Shown one piece after another: positions 49,065-61,440 of a DNA stretch of 64,000 nucleotides. Position numbers and translations under genes: made by a program. The notes below the pieces were generated by a model that saw only the letters and a list, made by a program, of their open reading frames with translations, did not search any database and had not been told where the DNA came from. Position 1 is the first letter of the stretch. Each line of letters starts with the position of its first letter. Source of the DNA: Anarhynchus alexandrinus (taxonomy: Eukaryota; Chordata; Aves; Charadriiformes; Charadriidae); contig VUYV01000225.1 of NCBI GenBank assembly GCA_008711295.1, positions 10,577 through 74,576 on the forward strand, written 5' to 3'.

Positions 49065-49556
49065 GGGCTCCCCGGTTCAAGAAGGACAGGGAACTGGTGG
49101 AGAGGGTCCAGCAAAGGGCTACAAAGGTGATTAGGGGATTGGAGCATCTCTCTTATGAGGAAAGGCTGAGGGACTTGGGGCTTTTTAGTCTGGAGAAGAG
49201 AAGACTGAGGGGGGATCTTAGTAGTATTTATCAATACTTAAAAGGGAGGGTGCCAGGGGGATGGGAACAGTCTTTTTTCAGTGGTGCCCAGTGACAAAAC
49301 AAGAGGGAACGGGCACAAACGTGACCTAGGAAGTTCCATCTAAACCTGAGGAGGGCCTTCTCTCCTGTGGGGGTGGCAGAGCACTGGCACAGGCTGCCCA
49401 GAGAGGTGGGGGAGTCTCCCACTCTGGAGCCATTCCAAACCCGCCTGGACGCCATCCTGTGCCACTGCTGGAGGTGCCCCTGCTCTGGCAGGGGGTGGCA
49501 CTGGGGGAGCTCCAGAGGGCCCCTCCAACCCTCACCAGTCTGGGATTCTGTGATTC
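49065..49556 (+). mobile_element. CR1 LINE 3' fragment, second subfamily
   Basis: It runs from GGGCTCCCCGGTTCAAGAAGG to CTGGGATTCTGTGATTC. The first 65 codons (49,097-49,294) keep the [20 protein letters not shown] block. It shares the CAGTGGTGCCCAGTGACA segment with the 5.0 kb copy and extends further 5'. Confidence 0.96.
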
Positions 49557-50772
49557 AAAACCAAATAAGTGCATAGAGCTGAGATGTCCGGAAGAGACCG
49601 GAGGACATGACACAGGGTATAAGGGTGCCCCACATTTTCTAAAGCACAACTGGAAGACAGGTAGAATGTGCAAGGAGGTCTGGCGTGGCAAAAGACATTT
49701 CTGTTTAGGCATCTGAATCGGCTCATTGCTTCCTTTTCTTCACAGACTTGCTGTGTTGTGATGCTTACAAAAAGCTGGACAATTACTGATTATGTGATAA
49801 AATATAATTAAGAAAGACAGCAATTCAGATCAGGTACTACATAGAGCTCAGCTACGGAATCACATAAATTTGCTATTGTTTTCTATGTGCCTTCTCTTTT
49901 CTCTTCATTTCTCTGATGCTCACTAACGTCTTGCCTAAATTTAGGCATGTGTTAACACTATGAATCTAAACCTACTATGATCCAGCAGGTGTTATTGCAA
50001 TAGTAATAAAAATAATTAGTGATAATAAAAATAACAGTGTTGTCATTTGCTTTTATCAGCAGAGAAACTCATGGGACACTGCTCTCTCAAAACACAGACA
50101 AGTATGCTCTTATAAATATGCGAGAGAAAATTGCAGGCAGAGAAAAACAGTCATTCACTGAAAATATTGTTGTTTAGAATAGAGTCGGCTTTGACCTCTT
50201 GTACCTAATTATACATGAAAACAAAGATTAAAAGCCTACTAATAATCACCATAAACTATGATTAATGATGCCATGCTTCAGTGCCTCAGATTTCTAGACC
50301 CCAGTACAGTAAATTCACTAGTGGGTTATTTGAAGAAGAAAAGAATGTTTGGTATTACTTTGTTTTAACTTTGTCTATTGCTTTCCTTGTATAAAGCTTA
50401 GGAACAGTCCGTCAAACAATTCTGCAGAAAAAGACCTTCTAAGGTTGCTCTTTTCTAATTCTGTAAACATACACGAAAATCTAAATGCTGTTTTTCACAT
50501 CGTATACCTATTGACTTCATGGATATTTGAAAGCTACTGAAGACAGTCCTAAGCATTGAGAAGTCCACATTTTCCTTCAGAAGCTACAAATCAACAAGCC
50601 TGAATTAAAATGAAGATTCCCTTCCTCATCCCTTCCTCTTCTTCTCCTCAATTACAAACACAGCTATGCTATAATTACAAAATAACCCAGAAATGATCCC
50701 GAGGAAGACTGTAACAGCATAAAAACTTTTTCCAAAGTTGTTCTTAGCAGATACAGGCATTATGAACAAAAG
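49557..50772. other. Unannotated intron sequence
   Basis: AT-rich; nothing is recognised. Confidence 0.5.
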
Positions 50773-51009
50773 GAATCAGAGAATCATAGAACAGTTTGGG
50801 TTTAAAAGACCATCTAGTCCAACCCCCCTGCCATAAGCAGGGACACCTCCCACCAGACCAGGTTGCTCAGAGCCCCGTCCAACCTGGCCTTGAACACCTC
50901 CAGGGATGGAGCATCCACCATCTCTCTGGGCAACCTGGGCCAGGGTTTCACCACCCTCAGCGTGAACAATTTCTTCTTTATATCTAGTCTGAATCTCCCC
51001 TCGCTTCAG
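50773..51009 (-). mobile_element. CR1 LINE 3' end
   Basis: The minus-strand copy runs from AATCAGAGAATCATAGAACAG through GACCATCTAGTCCAACCCCC to CTGAATCTCCCCTCGCTTCA, where homology stops abruptly. It is similar to the 47.8 kb minus copy. Confidence 0.95.
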
Positions 51010-52029
51010 GTGATGGGGGGTTCATGTTTCCCACAGCATAGGAGTCACAGTGTCATCTTCGCTGACACAAAAGACGGACGCCATGGCTTTCCTCATTGCC
51101 AAGGAACCATTTCATTACTGACTGTAGCAATACTGAAAGATAAAGTTAATTTTTCGTAGTTCTGGAGAACTGGATAGCCCATCATTGTCACATATAAAAT
51201 AAGTAAGCTAAAAGCAGTTTAAAGGTCAGAAGAAATCAGAGCCCAGAAGGCCTTTCGCCCTTGAGCCAGAATTGATTCAGCACCACTCACTTCATAATGG
51301 AAACCATTCCGCCATCTCAGCAACCACTGCACTGGCTAATAATTCCCTTCATTTAAAAAGATGCAGAGTCAAATCTCAGCTTCTCACTGTGATACGGAAA
51401 AACAACATCTCCGAAACTGGAAATATAGGTCAGAAAAAGTCTATTCTAATTTATATGGGTAAAAAGAGTCTATTATGCAAATTAGGTCATGACAGCTGAA
51501 ATTCCTGGGGATGCAAAACAGCCTAATAATACGTATTTATTTTTAATGCATATTTAGCTCTAGAGGAAGGGCAAAGAATGGGAACAACATAACATTAGGC
51601 ATTTCAGTTCACGGAAGAAATGAAGTTGCGTTCTCAAAATACAATATTGGTCAGCACTGCTGGCAAAGACTCTCTTTGCTGCTTTCCAAAAAGTATACAA
51701 CAGAGGTATTTGTGAGGTGATTGTGGGCAAGGGACCACTAAATTGGTTGCTGGTGGGATGGCTAGACATCAGTCAACTATGTCCCACCACTGAGATTTCA
51801 TCGGCGAGAGCAGGAATTAGAAGAACCTGAAGGCAATAGAAGATACTGCCTCCTATCAAAAAACTCAGTGCATATTTCTATCGTTGAGTATTCAGTCCTG
51901 CGTGAACCAATATACATTTATCTTTATTGTCTCTCAGTGTATCGATTTCCATGGCTTTTTTAATTTATCAACACAGAGCTGCGTTTTATTCGTTTCCTCC
52001 AAGAGCCTCCTAGCAATGTCTTTACCACA
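51010..52029. other. Unannotated intron sequence
   Basis: No exon or repeat is recognised. Confidence 0.5.
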
Positions 52030-52125
52030 GATTTAATTAGCATCCTCTCCACTATATCCTCCAAGTCATTAATGAAAATATTGAAGAGTATTGGACCAAG
52101 AATGGCTCCCTGAGGGGTCGGTAAT
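52030..52125 (-). mobile_element. Isolated CR1-type reverse transcriptase fragment
   Basis: The minus-strand frame reads PQGAILGPILFNIFINDL, the conserved PQG-S-LGP-LFN-FINDL block of CR1/L2-clade RTs that precedes the catalytic (F/Y)ADD. No CR1 3' end lies next to it, so it is an internal relic, moderately diverged. Confidence 0.85.
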
Positions 52126-55100
52126 TCTATTTTGAATATATTTAATATGTCTGGTGACAATAGATTTTGTATTTCTACTGTTTTTTGTTACACCTTGTAA
52201 TAACGCTGAAACCATCAGGACTCTTAATAACATTTGAAATACAAGACAAAGGTGCTCTGTGCTTTAATCTGAGACTTGCAAATTTCAAATTACAAAGGGA
52301 AGAGAGTTACAGAAATGTAAAGGGAAAAAAAAATCAAAAATGGTTATATTTTACATGGAGAGATTACTTTTTTCCCTTTAATCTCTAAATGAAGTTACAG
52401 GCCTGTAGCAGAATACATAATGCTGGTTTAGGGTCGCTGTAGCGTTTTTTATGTGTACAGCTGTTCTTCCACTGGTATAAGTAGACACATCTGCTCATTA
52501 GCAATACAATGTCATTTCTAGTGTCTAATTTTAATTATTTGCAGATGATAGATTCCTTATGCAATGTCTAAAAAAAGTACAGTCCTTCAAAACTGGTGAG
52601 AAATAAATATACCCTCTGCAACTAAAATGGGTCAGCACAATGAAAAACAGAGATTAATCTGGAGAATTCATGTATCAGCACTGAGGCTAAATGCCAAACT
52701 GTTCGGAAGGTCGCAGGGAGGAGAAACGGCTCATACGTCTCTTCTTTATCGTGGATACACAAGACATATGGACTAAGAGATGTTCTGAATGAATCTGGCA
52801 GGTGATGAGTTTGTTGTAGTACAGATGGTCCTCAACCGCTGGAAAAATATCAGTTCTGCTTACATTTCCTGTACAAACAGAGGCAAGATAAGGACTTCTT
52901 CATGACAGAAAGGAGGAATGAGATCACTTACCACTAACTTTGGTTCTTTATATTCATACTGAAAGGATCAGTAAGGATAGAAGCAAATTTCCAGAAGCTC
53001 CTGGGCAGCGGTGGCCATGGATGTCTTTGCCCTTCACCCCATTGCCAGAGGGCGGCCAAAACTACGGAGTCCTCCCTTCCTCTCAGCTCCTTCCACTAGT
53101 TCAAAAATCCAGAAAGCCAGAAGAAGCAATGAAAAAGGATGGGATTTGCGCACAACAGGGGCTCACCCCAGAGAACTGTAGTTGTAGCTAAGGTATTTCT
53201 CCTGGGCTGGAAAGGATTAGGTACTCTTGGTGAACGTGGGGAGCAGAACTACCAATACAAATATGCATTTTGGATTGTCTTCAAGAGAGAAAAGAGCTAA
53301 AGGAGGCGAGTGGATTTCTCATTGTCCCAAACATGTTTTAAAGAGAAGGAAATAGTTATTATTTTGTCTTCTGTTTGTCTTCTGTACAGCCGCTGAAAGC
53401 AACAAACTGAAGGCAACAAGGAGCCTTTCTTGAAAGCTGCCTTGGACTGGGCTGACATCTCTGACACGTGTAGGACTTCAACCACACACCGGGTCAGGAT
53501 CATTACGAACAGCAATATGCTTTACAGCGATCGTATTCGCACCACGACAAACAAGAGTCCTCTGATATCAAGATAGATTTTTCCAAAAGTTTGGAGAAAT
53601 AGTTTCTGACACCCCACAAAGAGTGGCCAAACTTTTGGATCAGATAAAGTATGACATCTTCCTCCCTGAACGTCAGCACAGTTGGGTTTTGCAGTCCGGT
53701 CATACACTATAGGACAGTTCTAATGCCAGAAGGGGGGAACCACTACCAGTCTTGCTCCTGGCAACGTACGTCCTGGCTGAAAACTACATTTCACTTTAAT
53801 TCATGCAGGGTTAATTTTCAGCTTGATCAGAGAACTTTGCGACTGCCGGCGTCAACACGAAGAAAGAAGTTGTATCCCCCAGCAGGTCAGGGAAAGAGAA
53901 GAAAATTGCTCTTTTTCCCAACAGTTAAATCAAAGATTAGCCTACAGCAATCCTGAAACTACAGGCTGAGGCACAACACAGACAAACGTATGGTCTGAAA
54001 GTCCACATCCCTCTGGACACACAGCATGGAGGTGCCTGCAGAACCCTTGTCGGGGTGCAATTTGAAGGAGACAGTCAGGCTTATACCTTAAAAATCTGGA
54101 AGACTCTGAGGATGGCCTTATAGCCTAAAAACGGGGCAATACAGAATCTGCCCTACACTTCTCTAAACTTTAGAAAAATAAAATTATGTACGAAGTGAAA
54201 AGCCATAAGATTCTTTTGCCATATTTTCAGCATATCATATTCATTCTTTTTTTCTGTATCAGTGACAAAGAAGCAACCACCTCAAGCACTTATAGAGCTA
54301 TACAGAGCAATCCCCTTATAGCTAAGATCATCCCTAGGAGAGAAGGAATGCTGATCTGTGCATTAGAGGCTGAACAGAGATGACAACCATATGTCACTTG
54401 GCAGAAGTCAGGGGGTTGTTTGTTGCTTTTTCAGTATCCCAAATGTAATGAATTATAAAATAGAGCCTAAATTAATAGTCAAGGAGGACTTTATCAGGGC
54501 CCCGCACTTAGGAGATGCTCATCTGGGAGAATCTCTTTCAACTCATAGACTGTTTGACTTGATCAAAGGTTCTTGCTTTTCAATAGACTGCTGTATAATA
54601 CTCAGACTCAAGAGCTTCACGAAACAAGAGCCAGGCTGCCTCCCAGAGAACGTTCGAATCCCAGGGAGATGCCAGTCTCATCTTGAAGGCAGGAGGTCCA
54701 GCTGTTTGGAAAGCAGGAACTTTCGAATATTAATATGCTTATACAATAATGAATGATAGGACCGCCAGTCTGTACTCTTTAGCAACTTGGTACCATCTAG
54801 ATTGATATTTGAAAGGTCTTTAACTGCAACAGAATGTACATATTTGATGTTTAATGACATTAGAACAATTAGACAAGTCCATTATCTCTGCTGGGGGTAG
54901 GAGGGCGTAAATGATGTTAACCCAACTTCTGGATAAAAGATAAGACGGTGCCACAGACAAAATTTTATACTTTTGAGCGAGCGCTATACTCAAGAAGTCC
55001 AGCGTTCACGGGCTATATGAGACACCAGATTCATCCAAAGAGCGCACTGAATTTCATAAATAAGAAATCTTCCTAATTTATCCGCTTAGTGAAAAACTTC

Positions 55101-56152
55101 TCTTTGACAGCCTGAGTCCCGCGTTCCCGTAAGGCGGGCTAAATAAGACTTGCTGTGTGCACACGGCTGAACCGCAGGAAAGGAGAAAAATATCATAGGT
55201 CAGAGAGATAACTCCCACTTTCAGTATCTTTACACAAAACCACGTTTCCCATAGCAAGCTAAAAGCCCGGAGTAGATGCAAATCAAAGCAAAGAAACAAT
55301 TCTGCCTTAAAGATCTTCCACTGCTAACTGCTCAAACTTGGAAGGGTATATAAACATACCATCCCTATCTTACAAAATGAAGAAACTTGAAATTGGAACC
55401 TTGTGTTTTAGGTTTTGCTCAAATCGAGAAAGGTGGTAGGCATGGGATGAGCTTTCAAAGTTCTTGAACGGAGATTAGCATCAAGTAACCATAAAAATAC
55501 ACAGGTAAAGCAATCTGTCCGAGTCTGCGGTATTCAGTCTTCAGAGAAGACTGCCATCTTCTCCATGGATGAAGTGATGCTCTCACTTTTGGCAAACTAT
55601 TACAGAAGAGCCATTTGGAAATTCTACTACGCCGAGCTTAGATAAAGGCTTAGGTATGTTTACACGAAGCACTACAGTGCCACGTAGATGCCTGAGACAG
55701 CTGTGAATCACTTGGGTACCTACACAGCACAGCGTCATTCCGAAATTATTAGCTCCCACCTCAGAAGGAATACAGCCGCATTAGCGTGGCTCTGTGCCTG
55801 GGCTAATTAGGTGGTGTTTCCCCAGTTGCCAGAAATCAAAGAGTGAATCATACATCTGCCAGCATCCAACCTTCTTCCGAAAGCACAGACTGGAACCGGT
55901 TTGAACCTCAGTTATGTGAGAATGCAAGGTGAATATAAAGACATCATGTCATCAATTTACTTTGTTTTAAAGCCAGAAGGAATCATAAAATCATCTGTTA
56001 TCAGGCAGAGCCCAACCATACGCTGTCAAAGCCAAGACTACAGACATGGCAGATGACTGCTTGGGCGGTAGTTGCCCATATTATTTCAACAGAAATCCAT
56101 TCCTCATACTGCTCTGGAAGCTGAAGAATCATATAGTCCTGGCCATTAGTTC
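52126..56152. other. Unannotated intron sequence
   Basis: 4 kb without a recognised repeat, exon or RNA. A GTTCGAATCCC string at 54,653 has no tRNA fold around it. Confidence 0.5.
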
Positions 56153-56598
56153 AAAGATGATCCGAGGGCTGGAGCACCTCTCCTATGAGGAGAGGCTGAG
56201 AGAGTTGGGGGGGTTCAGCCTGGAGAAGAGAAGGCTCTGGGCAGACCTTATTGCGGCCTTCCAGTACCTAAACGGGCTACAGGAGAGCTGGGGAGGGACT
56301 TTTTACAAGGGCATGGAGTGATAGGACGAGGGGGAATGGCTTCAAACTGGAAGAGGGCAGGTTTAGATGAGATATTAGGAAAAAATTGTTCACGCTGAGG
56401 GTGGTGAGCCCCTGGCGCAGGTTGCCCAGAGAAGCTGTGGCTGCCCCATCCCTGGAGGTGTTCAAGGCCAGGTTGAACGGGGCTTGGAGCAACGTGGTCT
56501 GGTGGGTGGTGTCCCTGCCCAGGGCAGGGGGGTGGAACTCGATGATCTTCAAGGTCCCTTCCAACCTAAACCATTCTGTGATTCTATGACTTTATGAT
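56153..56598 (+). mobile_element. CR1 LINE 3' end
   Basis: It runs from AAGATGATCCGAGGGCTGGAG to TCTGTGATTCTATGACTTTATGATT. It has a short-form variant (AAACGGGCTACAGG) and GCCCCTGGCGCAGG with GAAGCTGTGGCTGCCCC, linking it to the 26.8 and 47.7 kb copies. Confidence 0.96.
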
Positions 56599-58389
56599 TC
56601 CCAGCTCTGGCAATCAGGATCAATCCCAACATGTGAGCAAGACACATGAACCAATTATCTAGAAATAGGATTCTCTGCCGTATCAAAACAACCAGCCCGT
56701 TATGAAGGAGCCAGCCTCTGGTGATGGACAATCTCTGACAATCCAAAGAAAAAAAGAACGAAAAAAGACCTAAAACCAACCACTGACTGGTAGGACAGGG
56801 AGAAAACCTCCTTCCTGACCCCTACGAGCAAACCACAGAGGCCCTCAAGTATGATTGGAAGATCGTCATCGCCTTAAATGCAGAGCTGGAAATATTTCAG
56901 GGATGGTGCAGACAGATTGCTCTGAACACAACTATAAAGGAAGGAGTTGCAAAGGGAGGCTCATAAATCAACAGATCCCAGTATAGGCCACCACACTTGA
57001 CACGCAGACATAGAATTTCTTCTCATGGCTTAAATCAAGCGCCTCTTTTAAAATGATAAATGATCTCATCTTAAAGACTCAAAAGGATGGCAATGGAAAA
57101 AATATTCCAACATTTAATTACGCCGAGAGCTGTGAAACTATTTTATTCCAATGTGAAACTTTTCAATCTTCACCTTCCAACTACTGGAACTTGTTACGGC
57201 TAACCAGCGGTTGGGTCGTCAGCCTCACTACCAGGTACCTGCTCCTCACTTAAGTACCTGTGAGGATTACCTGATCGTGGTGTTACGTCCCTTCAACTAG
57301 TTGAAGGTGTTTATTCGCAGCACCAGGCCAGTTTTCAAGGCTCTGTTACCCTTTTTCTGTCCCTCCTTTGAATCCCCAGAAATATCTCTGGATAATTCCG
57401 GGTATGGCAACGCAGAAACTGCACGAAACGTTTTGAGATTTTACCGACTGCGCATAAAGAAAACAGCTTGCAAACTCCTGACTGAGGCTCCTCTTTTCAC
57501 GCAGGCAGGAGCTGCAAGAGCCATTTTTGTCTTTGCGTTGTGCTCTGGGCTCACTGGAAGACACTGATCCGCAACAGCCTCGGGCTCCTTATCAGTTACC
57601 GTTTCCCAGGATGGTATCACATTTTGAAGGTATCATCTGCATTTTTCGTTCCCAGATGTAGTAACAAGTGGCATAATTATGATAGCTGTTAAAATATTGA
57701 AATGAGTTACTGTGTGTAATATTTCTGGGAAATGGTAGAAAGGATGATGTTTATTGAAACTATATAAACACGTAAAATGTTTTCTCAACACAGTTTCCCA
57801 TTTATGTTTGCACAGATGTGTGTAATGTCATCACGAAGCCTCTTCCAAGAAAGATAAATTAAATCAAAAGGTTCGAATACAGCAAATAGCTGGAATGCTC
57901 TGCTGGTGCCTCTACACACCACCTCTTACCTCTTTTTGTTCCCTTTTTCTAATCATAAAAGATATTTGCAGCCATTGAAAAATATAAAAAAATACAAACA
58001 AAAATTTTTATGAAGGATAAAGGTCCTCGGCACAAATAAAATGACCAGCTCTGAAGCTGCGAAGAAATATGCTTTAATTTAAGAGACAAAAGATAGCATT
58101 ACAGAAGGAATTGTCATAATCAAAGATGAAAAAAAAAAAATTTCTATTGTCTACTGTGCCTCTCTGTGGGAATTTTCCCGACACAGACAGCTGTAAAGGA
58201 GGAGGGGTATTGTGAGTTTCGGTACTCTCATTCTCTCCCTTCCTCTCTTTCTCTGTCAATAAATGTCTGCAATCATATTCTTGAGCTCCAGTGTGATTTC
58301 AAGGTTCATCTCTTCCATGCAGCTCAAACACTAATTATCCCAGCTGTAATTAGTAAGATAATTAAATACTGGCTCACTCATCACTCTAC
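56599..58389. other. Unannotated intron sequence
   Basis: Includes an 18-bp perfect palindrome at 57,290. No other feature is recognised before the MSRA exon. Confidence 0.5.
57290..57307. repeat. 18-bp perfect palindrome
   Basis: CCTTCAACTAGTTGAAGG is its own reverse complement, with no loop. Confidence 0.95.
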
Positions 58390-58494
58390 CTTGTGTCGGG
58401 TCATGATTCTCCCAGAAGACCTTGAGCAGTTTCTCAAAGCTGATGTTTTCTGGCTGATAGACTACTCGTACAGCCTCTGTGTGGCCAGTTTTAC
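58390..58494 (-). CDS. MSRA: MSRA internal coding exon (partial CDS), peptide-methionine (S)-S-oxide reductase
   Basis: MsrA reduces methionine-S-sulfoxide in proteins and as free amino acid, using thioredoxin to regenerate the enzyme; vertebrate forms act in mitochondria and cytosol. Read on the minus strand, this 105-base exon gives 34 codons running from [15 protein letters not shown] through [14 protein letters not shown], which is the conserved family sequence. The Glu of the GHTE motif is the substrate-site Glu of MsrA enzymes. The acceptor is a TTTATTTTTTCTTCTAAG tract ending at 58,495. The donor is CAAG followed by GTAGAG at 58,389. The exon starts with two bases of a split codon and leaves one base over, so both flanking introns are phase 1. 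The catalytic GCFWG cysteine lies in an upstream exon that I do not see before the right edge. There is no stop or frameshift. Identification is from family knowledge and is very secure. Confidence 0.96.
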
Positions 58495-59769
58495 CTTAGA
58501 AGAAAAAATAAATTCAGATATTATTAGTGAGAATTACCTAGTGCATTCCTCGTTTTTTATATCTGAGATTCAAAGCACAATCCTGTGTTTTCTTTTTTTT
58601 TCCCCCTAAAGTTGTTCTGATTTACCATCATTTATAATTAAGCCTTTTTACACAATATTTTGTATATACACCAACTCTAAGATGTCTGCTAGTTTGGACA
58701 AGAGCATCATGAAATAAACTATCCGGAGAGGCAATTCGGTAAGACGGTGACATTATTGCGGTACTTTGTCAGCTTACAGGAAAAAAAAATGAATAGTTCT
58801 TAAATATTTGTAACCAACAATGAGTAAAATATTTTAAAATATTCTAAATACCACATTAAAATATGAAAATTTGTATATCTAAGTTGTCTTGAAAGCATAA
58901 AACTTCGTTTCTATGAGGTAAGACATGGATAAAATGATTATAAACACAAATTTCAAGGGCGTGTTTACACAAGATCACACAAATCATTTCAAACTATTTC
59001 ACATCACCCAAACCACTGATGCCAACGGGCTTCAAAAAGAGTCAAAGGAGCCTGACTGAACGTCATGACAGCAGATGAAGTTCAGGGAAGATGAGCAGGT
59101 GTTACAGCACATTGAAACACATTGTTCCTATTTCTCAGTTGCGTTATAGGCACGATTTTTTTCATCCCTTACGCGTCTAATCACTCACAATATTATTGGA
59201 AGATGCAGCTTCGCTAAATGTGAAGGATCTGGCCACATCATTCACTGCAACTATAGCTAATAGTCAGATTGAGGAGTGCTCAGACAGCTCAGGGTGAAAG
59301 TCCATTGCACTGAGTGCTACACAAACATTTTATATTTTAGAAATATTATACATTATATATTTTACAAGGTGTAAATGTAGGCATATTCCGTGTCATAATA
59401 TATGCATGAATAGGGAAAAAAACCCCTTATCCTATTCTTCTGTTAAATCATAAGTAGTAAATACTAAACAAAACTAAACTGGACACCCACATCTTCCTTT
59501 CGGTGGAGATGCAATAAGCTCCCCGATCACACTAGGCCATTTTTTTTTTCTATTATACCAGCATAAACTTCAGATTTGCTCAGCTGACTTCAACAGAACT
59601 GCTGAATTTCATGCGGTGCACCAACCAGCTGAACGGGGCCCAGTGACGGGTTCTGAATTAGCTGTCACCGAACAAGAAAAATCAGAGTCAATGAGTAACT
59701 GAGGAGTGTTCAGTAGAAACACCAATTTAGCACCCAGAGAAATTTTAATTAAAAAAAAAAAAATTAGAA

Positions 59770-59992
59770 AGAAATAAAAAGGATGCTAGGATATATTAAA
59801 GAGACATAACGGGGAAAAGTATGACAGCATTATATCAGTTAATGGGGCACCTGAAATGAAGAGAACCTAAATGAGGCACAGAGGGGTGTGATAGCTATTA
59901 AAAGGAATTTAAAAGACTGGGATTAAATTTAGTCTAGAATGCAGAGGAGTAAAAGGGGACACATCTGGGATATCTGTAATGAAAATTTTGAT
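59770..59992 (+). mobile_element. Ancient CR1/L3-like LINE remnant
   Basis: AAGGATGCTAGGATATATTA, AAAAGACTGGGATTAAATTT and TAAAAGGGGACACATCTGGG match, in order, blocks of the old amniote CR1/L3 ORF2 3' region (RMLGYI..., RLGLFSLE..., RRGD...). It is highly diverged, with many indels. Confidence 0.7.
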
Positions 59993-61173
59993 AAAATCAA
60001 ATCGGTTCCTCTCTAGTGTGCTTCACAATACAACAAAGATATGCTCACCGAGATTAAAAGACAAAAAATGTACAATTTTCATGTAACCTGTAGCTAAAGC
60101 CATTCCATCCTGTCCACCAGGATACTGTCCAGGCAAACGACAACCCAATTCCTCTTTCACATGCACTACGCCTAATGAAGACCATGGAAGCAACTCATTA
60201 TCTGAAGGCAAATTCTGATGGTAGGGTAACAGAAAGGGCTCATACATTTAGCAGAATAAAAATACAAGTTCCAGATAATTGGCTTAATAATAAAGTGAAA
60301 TGGTCTTTCTATATTATGGCAGGAATGGATGGCCAGCTTAGATCAGGGACGGAATTCATTCCAGGTTTCACGGTTTAATATGGACTATCAGTGAAAATAA
60401 TGGGGTTTGCCTTAGCTGAAGCCCAGGTCGGGAATTTTGTTGTGGCTTGGGATAAAGAAGGAGAGCAAAGGGACAGCGGTCTGTCCAGCTCCCGCGAGCC
60501 CGCATCATATAACGAAAAAGCATTTAAGGAGTGGCTTCTGACTTTAATTCTTTTTTTTTATTATTTTATTTTTTAAGCCAACGTGAACCTTATGAAAGGT
60601 TCTTATCACTCAGGAGCAAATTGCCTGTCGGAGATGACGAGCTTTAGATCACAAGCGAGTTTCTTAAAAAACTTCAAAACAACAGCGGCATTACCTTTCC
60701 TCTCAATTGAAGCAGCAATTACATCTTGTCAACACTGTCTGCTCTGACTAATCCAGAAGTTCAAAGAATCAGCTTTCTTCCTTCCTTCTGAATAAGGAAA
60801 TAATGGTGCTACTCTGAGAACTATAGCCCGACCTCGAGAAAAACCCCTCAGATGTGTGACTACCAGACTGTTAGAGCCCAGAGCATATTTAAAATCAATA
60901 TTCATCCTCAGAGGAAAAGCAAGGAGGTAATGCTGCTGGTCCTATCAGATTCACCTCTAATTTTCCTCAAAGCCTTTCCGTGATCCGGTGGATTTTCTTT
61001 CAGAAAACAGCGTGGCTACTTCAATGAAGAACAATCTTAGTCATTTGTGGTGAGCACTCCTACTTCCCAACAATTCCAGCGGGAAACTATACCAATCAAC
61101 TGGGTCCTCACCAGCAAACAGACAGGGAAAAGGCTCCACATGTGGGACAGATTAAACACAAGATTTTCTAGAA

Positions 61174-61440
61174 GAATCATAGAATTGTCTAGGTTGGAAG
61201 AGACCCTTGGGATCATCGAGTCCAACCATCTACCCTACTCTACAAAGTTCTCCCCTACACCACATCCCCCAACACCACATCTAAACGGCTCTTAAACACC
61301 TCCAGGGATGGTGACTCAACCCCCTCCCTGGGCAGCCTATTCCAATGCCTGACCACTCTTTCTGGGAAAAATTCTTTCCTAATGTTCAGTCTAAATCTCC
61401 CCTGTTGGAGCTTGAAGCCATTCCCTCTTGTTCTGTCAAG
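61174..61440 (-). mobile_element. CR1 LINE 3' end, fourth subfamily
   Basis: The minus-strand frame of 86 codons (61,255-61,515) covers [19 protein letters not shown] to [17 protein letters not shown]; its first codons lie outside the repeat. It has GAATCATAGAATTGTCTAGG at the tail side. It shares the CCAACCAT-type motif with the 33.9 kb copy. Confidence 0.95.

Larger units (their letters stand above)
38935..58389 (-). other. MSRA: MSRA intron (about 19.5 kb)
   Basis: This is bounded by the donor after the 58.4 kb exon and the acceptor before the 38.8 kb exon, both in matching phase 1. It holds ten recognisable CR1 segments in both orientations, the (ATTCT)n microsatellite and an inverted CR1 pair. 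The longest repeat-poor stretches are 38,935-44,572 (apart from a possible ancient scrap at 41.3 kb) and most of 51,010-56,152. I see no further MSRA exon in it. Confidence 0.9.

Noticed and set aside
54600..54680. GTTCGAATCCC, a tRNA T-arm-like string
   Set aside because: No A box, acceptor stem or anticodon arm can be placed at the right distance.
58166..58609. 147-codon plus-strand frame
   Set aside because: It lies antisense across the MSRA exon; its openness is a by-product of the coding strand.
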